From the NCBI GenBank assembly GCA_030637965.1, contig DAOWFO010000071.1:1-12288 (forward strand): a DNA stretch of 12,288 nt. Direction: 5' to 3'. The position numbers were made by a program, and so were the translations under genes. The notes below the pieces were generated by a model. It was not told the origin of the DNA, searched no databases, and saw only the letters and a program-made list of their open reading frames with translations. Positions 7,401-12,288 of the stretch are shown here, piece after piece; the first letter of the stretch is position 1, and each line of letters opens with the position of its first letter. The stretch is from Thermoplasmata archaeon (GTDB taxonomy: Archaea; Thermoplasmatota; E2; DHVEG-1).

Positions 7401-8300
7401 CATCAAAACAGGCAAGGATACGAGATAACCCGTAAACAAAACAATTGAAGCAGATCTTGCCACACGAAGTTCTATTTTACTAGTGAAAATATCTACAATC
7501 ATCTGTACAATCACATATATTGCAATCAAAACGTAGAGGAATTGGGCCTCAACCCACGTCATCGAAAGAGCAGCTAGAGGAATTCCTCCGAGAAGAGCAT
7601 ACACAATCGATTTTTTTGAATCCTTTTCTTTAATACTCTTTATCACAAAGAAAAAGCTTACAAAGAATAGAAATAAATTGAAAGAATCATGGTCAAACAA
7701 AGTATATGCAGATCCGTGACCTGAACTTAAATGGATTGGAATAAATGCTATAAGTAATGCTGCTAGAATGCCTTCTTTTTTACCAAATAATGTTTTTCCA
7801 ATCAAATATACAGGAATTATAAGTAGAGCACCGAAGAGAGCAGGTATAAATTGCATGGAATAACCAACTGCATCAATTTCATCCATGAATGGTGTTAACA
7901 ATCTACTAAAACCAATAGCTAACATATTGAACAAAGGAGCTCTTGATCCAGATCTCCCAAGAGGATAGTTTAAAAGTGGATCATCCTCAGAATAAAAAGG
8001 ATATCGACCGGCATTTTCTCCATATAATGTTTCATCTACAATCCTCATGTTATAATAAGGGTCAGGACCAGATAAATAGAACTTATCGAGGCCGTCTCCT
8101 TCAGGATTAAAAGAATCCTCACTTGTGACGTTAAAATATGTATTAAGGAACAATACCAAAATAAATATACTTGCCAAAGATATTGCTACCCGCCACTTTT
8201 TTTTAACGACAGCTGATTTACTTACCAACCTTGTTTTTTGAATAATATGTTTTGGTTCGTTATTTATTGGAATGGCTTTTCTCTGTGCTCTTTTTCGCAT
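4452..8300 (-). CDS. aglB: Oligosaccharyltransferase AglB (STT3 family) with long C-terminal beta-domain extension
   Basis: AglB moves a lipid-linked glycan onto Asn of N-X-S/T sequons on the outer face of the cell membrane. Residues are numbered from the ATG at 8300 (1282 aa). A basic N-terminal tail (1-37) is followed by about 13 membrane helices to about residue 525. Catalytic motifs seen are the first acidic loop SGPDPYYN (Asp80), FDHD (202-205), TIAE (391-394, the archaeal TIXE loop) and WWDYG (582-586) for sequon binding. A DK/MI-like helix should lie near IRYYGVEGYDKQIFNI (732-747) but does not fit the consensus well. Family members commonly have 850-970 residues. The excess here is a beta-rich tail: one module at about 875-985, then three at about 987-1085, 1089-1180 and 1184-1278. 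Asp/Asn loops at 994-1007 and 1098-1109 look like SdrD/EF-hand calcium loops. A GTG at 8309 is also in frame, but it falls inside the Shine-Dalgarno sequence, so ATG 8300 is preferred. Confidence 0.94.
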   Translation of the reverse strand: MRKRAQRKAIPINNEPKHIIQKTRLVSKSAVVKKKWRVAISLASIFILVLFLNTYFNVTSEDSFNPEGDGLDKFYLSGPDPYYNMRIVDETLYGENAGRYPFYSEDDPLLNYPLGRSGSRAPLFNMLAIGFSRLLTPFMDEIDAVGYSMQFIPALFGALLIIPVYLIGKTLFGKKEGILAALLIAFIPIHLSSGHGSAYTLFDHDSFNLFLFFVSFFFVIKSIKEKDSKKSIVYALLGGIPLAALSMTWVEAQFLYVLIAIYVIVQMIVDIFTSKIELRVARSASIVLFTGYLVSLPVLMSRWGGVIFKPDIPFFLCIGVTAFGIAYYIFGRKKIPWTLSLPAVLCIGGGGLAFLYIIKDISTSVPFLASLTKLSKVLYGTGIYGNKVSMTIAEAGTYSISRTVMSFGPALYWIAIIGLVFLMYYFVKNTQRRDFLFISVIFIVEMWLTGVAGRFLNDLVPLVALLSAWIVWQMVEKIDYKQMIRNVRSAGGGIHGLRRGMNFLHIFGIIFIAFLIILPNAYLAFDAAIPGTEKEEVFGDLPSGAFGTSLGKEAYWVHALSWLKEQDTEIENPVERPAFISWWDYGFYEVAIGDHPTVADNFQDGIPPAANFHTSKSENEAVIVWIVRLLEGEVKENNGKLSNEVVQALEKNIDTNITVNIIKWIEDPESAPSYDAPIGEEYDENLSKGYPVGQQWPVNAVYHDVVDLLTDLNDEEITWLYHDIQEATGESIRYYGVEGYDKQIFNIFGFLADKSLLMVSGGGVYNSEDDFVYVEYIMQSGNELTFEELSELSDEELRLDPPINTQQVFKDAYFETMFYRTYVGVSTGESGSKTEPDYQLPCMNMKHFYAEYVSPLEYMYYQGKGAVVIAKYYEGAFVNGTVNFQGSTQDVQVVVQKNITQYGTEIPVDHDQNNTINGNFSVIVPAGNITLQIRRNIELDQNAFVLKNVTFNDALESELAPIKDDEAMRIKDNYSRFINISIDPANIDGFVYLDNNDNNEYNITIDEPLENILVTLLEITEFDPNLGQPLNVGIYITLEADDEGYYNTSNLMPGYYLIRAEMDDFVIHENYIKIYSGNMSYNISKPKLGNVNGNIYFDSNGNDKYDVGEEMNNVDVELKYSTLSGITKIVDTYITDETGSYSFSSLIPGPYNIYANKLPNYEIDTEISIMENETTTFNISIAYALVSVNGNTMYGENNIANITTTFLPDISIENNTGKPDAVISDVFGAYTIKLYPGLYNVTINEIINENGTNVTYTYSDQLEIQIGEGTKTFDIIMSKIED

Positions 8301-8305
8301 TGTTT

Positions 8306-8312
8306 TCACCTT
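8306..8312 (-). promoter_or_regulatory. Ribosome binding site deciding the aglB start
   Basis: Minus-strand AAGGTGA, five bases before the ATG at 8300. The in-frame GTG at 8307-8309 is part of this motif, which is why the longer GTG start was not chosen. Confidence 0.6.
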
Positions 8313-8340
8313 AGAACAATCACACTCGTAAAACTATAGC

Positions 8341-8350
8341 CTTATAAATA
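8341..8350 (-). promoter_or_regulatory. TATA box of aglB
   Basis: Minus-strand TATTTATAAG, centred about 45 bases before the aglB ATG, in the 66-base gap after prs. It predicts a start of transcription near 8318-8321 and a leader of about 20 bases that contains the Shine-Dalgarno motif. aglB therefore probably has its own promoter in addition to any read-through from prs. Confidence 0.55.
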
Positions 8351-8366
8351 CCTTACCTACTTATAT

Positions 8367-9230
8367 CTAGACTTGTTTTGACTCAATCCACTGGGATATT
8401 GATGGAGCAATTTTGACTTTGCTATACTCACTTTTTATAGTGTCCGTAGATATAATTCCACTGCACCCTGCTGAATAAAGATGTTTAATTGCTTCTCCTG
8501 CAAATAATCCATGAGTACATTCAACAAAGATTTTGTTTGCCCCCTGTTTTTTTAGTTCGTCAATGGACTTGGCCATTGTGCCCCCCGTTGAAATAATATC
8601 ATCAATTATGGTAACGTTTTTATTATGTACGTCCAGATTCTTTGGTTTTATTTCTATTGTCTTGTCATTAATGCGATTTTTCTCCATATAATCAAAATCA
8701 CAATTAATTATTGAAGATGCTTGCTTTGCCAGATTTAATGCGCCTTTATCTGGTGCCAGAACAAGATCTATATTTTTTTTCTTCATATATTTTGCCAACT
8801 CAGGTACTGCAGAACAACTCGATGCAGGAATGGAAAAGAAATCAAGAATGTGCTCCTTATGTGGATCAACTGTGATTACTTCATCAGCATTTAAACTGAT
8901 TAGTTTTGCTATTGCCTTTGCACTTATCGATTCCCCATTTTTAAATTTTTTATCTTGCCTTCCATAACCAAAATATGGTATAACGACTGTTATTCTCTTG
9001 GCTCCTGCTTCTTTTACTGCATCCTGTAACAAAAAAAGTTCAACAATATTTGGGTCAGGGTATGTAGTTTGTACAATAATTACATCCTCCCCAGAAATAT
9101 CGTCTGATATACAAACATATAATTCATTATCGGGAAAACGCTTTATGATCGTTCTTGCAAGGGTGGCATCTAAACTTTTTGATAGATCTTCTGCAACTGT
9201 TTTTGATGCGGTTCCACCAATAATATACAT
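8367..9230 (-). CDS. prs: Ribose-phosphate pyrophosphokinase (PRPP synthase)
   Basis: It makes 5-phosphoribosyl-1-diphosphate from ribose-5-phosphate and ATP for nucleotide, His and Trp synthesis; it is cytosolic. The 287 residues match the short archaeal form (bacterial enzymes have about 315). Motifs in order: RFPDNELYV (31-39), the archaeal version of the F-x-DGE ribose-phosphate region; the ATP-site segment YFGYGRQDK (86-94); VDPHKEH (121-127), with the metal/ATP His; catalytic-loop EKNR (183-186), with Lys184; and the PRPP-binding loop DDIISTGG (210-217). The ATG at 9230 has no Shine-Dalgarno sequence. TATA-like elements lie 28-35 and 51-60 bases upstream, so the mRNA may be leaderless or have a short leader. 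The gene is divergent from the surface-protein gene at 9328 and is followed by aglB on the same strand. Confidence 0.96.
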   Translation of the reverse strand: MYIIGGTASKTVAEDLSKSLDATLARTIIKRFPDNELYVCISDDISGEDVIIVQTTYPDPNIVELFLLQDAVKEAGAKRITVVIPYFGYGRQDKKFKNGESISAKAIAKLISLNADEVITVDPHKEHILDFFSIPASSCSAVPELAKYMKKKNIDLVLAPDKGALNLAKQASSIINCDFDYMEKNRINDKTIEIKPKNLDVHNKNVTIIDDIISTGGTMAKSIDELKKQGANKIFVECTHGLFAGEAIKHLYSAGCSGIISTDTIKSEYSKVKIAPSISQWIESKQV

Positions 9231-9280
9231 TGTATGACATTTCTGAATTATTAATGCATTTTTAGTGTTTTCGTAAGAAA

Positions 9281-9290
9281 GTTTTTATAA
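9281..9290. promoter_or_regulatory. Divergent TATA box between prs and the surface-protein gene
   Basis: The plus strand reads GTTTTTATAA, followed by GG; the minus strand reads TTATAAAAAC. For the plus-strand gene it predicts transcription starting near 9313-9316, just before the GTG 9319 / ATG 9328 starts. For prs it would start near 9260, with a 30-base leader lacking a Shine-Dalgarno sequence; a second weaker element (CTAAAAAT, minus strand, 9258-9265) would instead give a near-leaderless prs mRNA. The plus-strand assignment is the better one. Confidence 0.45.
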
Positions 9291-9327
9291 GGATTTATGT
9301 TTATTTTCCAGGCTGGATGTGGATGTT

Positions 9328-11514
9328 ATGCATTTAAATAGATTGCCATTTTCGCTTTTATTCATATTACTGTTATTTTCATCTCTGTTAACAAACATAA
9401 TAATTGCAGAAGATCTTATAGAAAACAGAGTTGATGCAATCATCGATATTGAATTTTCAACTGGAACCACATTTAAAATTAATATTGATATGGATGTTAG
9501 TAAACTAACATTAGCTGCAAGTGGGACAGTATATTCTAAAGATGAAATAAAAAGTATATCAGAAACAAACCCGGAAATAATGGGAGCCGTAAAATATGCG
9601 TTAAAGGGATTATTAACAGATCAAATTAAACAAACGTTTGAAAATGCTGATGTAACCGTTATAAATGAACTTCCCACATATGAAAACGGTATATTTCATG
9701 ATGAATATGACATTGAATTAACTTCCGAATTTTTTAAAATGAATAAAACAATTAATATTCCCAACCTCGTAAATGGCTTGTTAGACATCGGTGCTTTAGT
9801 AAACTATACATTCAATCTAATAGCAGAGGAAGGATGGGATAACACATATACTATCATATTGCCTGACTCTATGAAATATCAACGCACTACAGGATCTGTA
9901 GAGGGAAATAGAATACAATGGTATGTGAAAAATGGAGATGGGGGACACCCCGATTTATTGGTAGAAGTATTAATCGAACTAGATAAACCTACTACATCAG
10001 AATTAGAAACAGAAGATATTGAGTTAGAATTTGGTTTAAATTGCAGCAGCGGAAAAGAGACCATCTTGACGACAAATGTTTTAATTAAAAGCATTGATAT
10101 TGGAGATTACAATATTTTACCGGAATTTATATCAAATTTGAAAATTATACCTTCTGACGGAGTCAGATTGTTAGTAGAAAACAGTCTTACATCTTGGGAT
10201 GAGCTTTATGAAAAGACTGTGAAAACTGTAAAAGAAACGACTGTCAAAAAAATTGAAAACTCATCATTTAACCAAACCCTGGATATATCATTTGAATGGG
10301 ATTCAAATACTACTAAAAATTGTCCAACCCCATATAACATAACAGATATGAATGGTATCCCTCCAATAAAAGCAGTATTTACCGATGTAAATGTAAATTT
10401 AGAAACATATGGTATTTCTTCTAGAGCTTTGTTTGGATTAGTTAATGCAGGTGCACAAACAAATATTTCTGCAAAAGATATTAATTTTGGTGACAAACTA
10501 GATGAGATAGGATATCCTTATAGCATTTCTCTGATTATGCCAGATAATCTCTATTTAGATGGAGAAAATCCTTATGTGTGGAATCATAGTAAACCTATTT
10601 CTGGTGAATTTGAATCAGATAGTGCAGTCTATTACTCCGAAGAAAAAATTGACACAATAGTTGAAGTCGATATAAGTAGTACAGATCTAAATATACTTAG
10701 CTTTTTTACTGGAGGGACAAAATTAACATTTAATCTATTTTTACAAGAAAAACAGAATCGTAGTATTACCTCCTTACCAGATAGTCTTAGCTTGCCCGAG
10801 AAAGTATCCCTAGATTTTTTAAATTCGGATGCATTTAGGTTGTGCATAGAAGAAAATGTATTTGATGAAAGTAGTGTTGATGCTTTTTTAAAAGCTGAGG
10901 AACAACTTTTTGAAGATAATGCAATGACAATATTTTCTGGATTGGAAATTGAAGGATCGGTTAATAATGATGAATTTTATGAATCTCTAAAATGGGATAA
11001 AGATATATCAAATATGGACAGCGAAACCCCTATAGAGATTGTTTCAAATGCTTATAGTGCTTATTCTATTCCATTTAAATTTTCTTTTTTACCTCCTCAA
11101 TTTGAGGTTTCTAATCAAAGTTATTATTTCTTTGGACAGCAAAATAGAAATGTTTCATACAAAATTATCTTCCCACAAGGCACAAATATTAAGATTAAAG
11201 ACACCTTGAATAAAGCCGTAATTGGTAAAACAGAAGATGGTAGATACTACTTTGAAATCTCTTTTAATATTTCCGAATCGGGTTTGACTGATGTTGTCTC
11301 TTGTACAATCATCCCTTCAACATTTTTTATCATCGGACTATTTATGCCATGCATTGTTAGTTTGATTTTAACGATCATACTTGTTATTGTAATTTATATA
11401 ATCAGAAAGAGAAAAACAGGTAGAGTAATCACTGTAAAAGAGGATAGCAAATCTGATAAGAGCATTGAAGAACAAGACTATTATGTTCCTCCGCCCCCTC
11501 CTTCCTCCAAATAA
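9328..11514 (+). CDS. Unrecognised type-I membrane surface glycoprotein with three-fold module repeat
   Basis: Not assigned to a family. From the ATG at 9328 it has 728 residues. A hydrophobic signal peptide (about 1-27, likely cut after IIIA) is followed by some 635 extracytoplasmic residues, one membrane helix (about 664-692), a basic stop (RKRK) and a 36-residue cytoplasmic tail ending in five prolines. The outer part carries 13 N-X-S/T sequons (139, 159, 238, 311, 315, 327, 337, 379, 419, 477, 596, 608, 647). It appears to hold three degenerate copies of a helical plus beta module. The gene is divergent from prs-aglB and convergent with the reductase at the right edge. An in-frame GTG at 9319 would add three residues; no clear Shine-Dalgarno sequence separates the two starts. 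An S-layer-associated, adhesion or sensor role is possible, but nothing seen proves any of them. Confidence 0.85.
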   Translation: MHLNRLPFSLLFILLLFSSLLTNIIIAEDLIENRVDAIIDIEFSTGTTFKINIDMDVSKLTLAASGTVYSKDEIKSISETNPEIMGAVKYALKGLLTDQIKQTFENADVTVINELPTYENGIFHDEYDIELTSEFFKMNKTINIPNLVNGLLDIGALVNYTFNLIAEEGWDNTYTIILPDSMKYQRTTGSVEGNRIQWYVKNGDGGHPDLLVEVLIELDKPTTSELETEDIELEFGLNCSSGKETILTTNVLIKSIDIGDYNILPEFISNLKIIPSDGVRLLVENSLTSWDELYEKTVKTVKETTVKKIENSSFNQTLDISFEWDSNTTKNCPTPYNITDMNGIPPIKAVFTDVNVNLETYGISSRALFGLVNAGAQTNISAKDINFGDKLDEIGYPYSISLIMPDNLYLDGENPYVWNHSKPISGEFESDSAVYYSEEKIDTIVEVDISSTDLNILSFFTGGTKLTFNLFLQEKQNRSITSLPDSLSLPEKVSLDFLNSDAFRLCIEENVFDESSVDAFLKAEEQLFEDNAMTIFSGLEIEGSVNNDEFYESLKWDKDISNMDSETPIEIVSNAYSAYSIPFKFSFLPPQFEVSNQSYYFFGQQNRNVSYKIIFPQGTNIKIKDTLNKAVIGKTEDGRYYFEISFNISESGLTDVVSCTIIPSTFFIIGLFMPCIVSLILTIILVIVIYIIRKRKTGRVITVKEDSKSDKSIEEQDYYVPPPPPSSK

Positions 11515-11515
11515 T

Positions 11516-11530
11516 AAAATTATTTTTTTA
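11516..11530 (+). terminator. T-rich putative archaeal terminator
   Basis: A run of seven T follows the stop of the surface-protein gene within a few bases, with no hairpin, which is the pattern of intrinsic archaeal termination. It sits in the 19-base gap between two convergent genes. The complementary strand (TTTTATTATTT) could end the reductase transcript less efficiently. Confidence 0.4.
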
Positions 11531-11533
11531 ATA

Positions 11534-12288
11534 TTATTTAATCATATTTGGTATCAATTTTAAAAGGGAGGGGATTCTCTTTAAAAGATGAGTTACCAAC
11601 TTTGAAGGGTAATCAATATCACCATATTTTGATATGATTTTAATAATTTTATCGCTTTGAAATTTTTGAATATATTTGTCCATTTGCTCGTCTGTTAAGC
11701 TCTTAAAAATTTTTCTAAATTTCAGCCCTAAATATATCTCTCTACCAATGTCACTTGACCACAATTTATGATATTTCTTCATTATAGATGAAGTAAAATC
11801 ATCTTTCTGCAGAGCATCAATAACCACAGACGAACAATGTTTGGCACATAATAATCCTGGATAAATGCCACCTCCAGAGGTTGGTTTAACCTGGGCTGCT
11901 GCATCTCCGACAAGGAGCATATTAGCATCGTATGTTTTATTAAGAATTCCGAGAGGGATTATGCCCCCCAAATTTTTCGTAATTTCTGTGTTTTCTAGAT
12001 ATAAAGATGTTATTTTATTTTTAAATAGATTTGAAAAATAATACCTTGGTGGATATGTAGCTTCCTCACCTATACACAAGCCAATTCTTGCTTTCGTTCC
12101 TTTATCATTTGTTGGTATCATCCAAGCAAAAAATCCAGGAGATATTTGATTTCCAACAAATATCTCTACAAAATCTGGATCTAAATTTGAATTTGTAATT
12201 TCTGCACCTATTCCTCTAAGAAATTCAGATGGTTCAGGCAAAGAAAATAGATTTCTAATTTTTGATTGTGGCCCGTCTGCACCAATTA
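11534..12288 (-). CDS. Geranylgeranyl reductase family flavoprotein, 5' end cut by window
   Basis: This FAD enzyme family reduces the double bonds of geranylgeranyl chains in archaeal membrane lipids. The C-terminal 250 residues are visible and the frame stays open to the window edge; a TTG at 12241 is not a start, because IGADGPQS, a conserved FAD-binding segment, lies upstream of it. Other landmarks, numbered from the first visible residue, are FAWMIPTNDKGTKARIGLCI (53-72), matching the family pattern around the active site, and GDAAAQVKPTSGGGIYPG (127-144), the ribityl/diphosphate-binding motif. Full proteins have about 390-400 residues, so roughly the N-terminal third, with the GxGxxG motif, is missing. 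The C-terminus is lysine-rich and helical. Related flavoproteins (FixC-like or halogenase-like) are less likely, given the lipid genes nearby. The exact substrate is not determined. Confidence 0.9.
   Translation of the reverse strand, partial: IGADGPQSKIRNLFSLPEPSEFLRGIGAEITNSNLDPDFVEIFVGNQISPGFFAWMIPTNDKGTKARIGLCIGEEATYPPRYYFSNLFKNKITSLYLENTEITKNLGGIIPLGILNKTYDANMLLVGDAAAQVKPTSGGGIYPGLLCAKHCSSVVIDALQKDDFTSSIMKKYHKLWSSDIGREIYLGLKFRKIFKSLTDEQMDKYIQKFQSDKIIKIISKYGDIDYPSKLVTHLLKRIPSLLKLIPNMIK

Noticed and set aside
8998..9237. Open frame of 79 codons on the plus strand opposite prs
   Set aside because: It lies antisense to the conserved prs start region, shows no recognisable motif, and has no start signal of its own.
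9879..10847. Several minus-strand open frames opposite the surface-protein gene
   Set aside because: They are AT-rich antisense frames with no motifs, start signals or continuity; the plus-strand frame has a signal peptide, sequons and a membrane anchor.
11534..12241. A complete short reductase starting at TTG 12241
   Set aside because: The frame continues upstream through the conserved IGADGPQS segment to the window edge, so the gene is cut by the window rather than short.
1..12288. CRISPR arrays, insertion sequences, tRNA or rRNA genes, phage or defence genes
   Set aside because: No direct-repeat arrays, transposase motifs, cloverleaf or rRNA signatures were seen; the window is packed with housekeeping and envelope genes.

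Overview
This window is AT-rich archaeal DNA. The evidence is a geranylgeranylglyceryl phosphate synthase and a geranylgeranyl-reductase-family protein (ether lipids), an AglB/STT3 oligosaccharyltransferase, an archaeal-type PRPP synthase, TATA-like boxes in place of bacterial -35/-10 promoters, and several apparently leaderless genes. The lineage is probably euryarchaeal and possibly Thermoplasmatota-like, but that is inference. No rRNA, tRNA, CRISPR array, insertion sequence or prophage gene was recognised, and gene packing is tight.

Region 1 (1-4380, minus strand, read right to left): AMMECR1-domain protein, dihydroorotase (pyrC), a COG2426-type membrane protein, an inositol-monophosphatase/FBPase-family phosphatase, geranylgeranylglyceryl phosphate synthase (GGGPS) and flavin prenyltransferase (ubiX, cut by the window edge). 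Spacing runs from overlap to 38 bp, so this looks like one operon. A TATA-like box before AMMECR1 and a second one before GGGPS suggest a main and an internal promoter. GGGPS makes the first committed ether-lipid bond. UbiX makes the prenylated FMN used by UbiD-family decarboxylases, one of which acts in the archaeal mevalonate pathway. The left end may therefore be a lipid/isoprenoid supply unit downstream of a pyrimidine gene.

Region 2 (4452-9230, minus strand): prs (PRPP synthase), then a very large aglB. AglB has the usual multi-spanning catalytic domain plus a C-terminal extension of about 400 residues. The extension is built of beta-sandwich modules, two of them with SdrD/EF-hand-like Asp/Asn loops, and is loaded with N-glycosylation sequons (19, against 2 in the first 875 residues).

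Region 3 (9328-11514, plus strand): an unrecognised type-I membrane protein, read divergently from prs. It has a signal peptide, a large extracytoplasmic part with 13 sequons, one C-terminal membrane helix and a short cytoplasmic tail ending in a proline run. It seems to hold three degenerate copies of a two-part module, and it is a natural candidate substrate for the neighbouring AglB.

Region 4 (11534-12288, minus strand): the C-terminal part of a geranylgeranyl-reductase-family flavoprotein, convergent with the surface protein. It saturates the isoprenoid chains that GGGPS helps assemble, so both ends of the window carry lipid genes.
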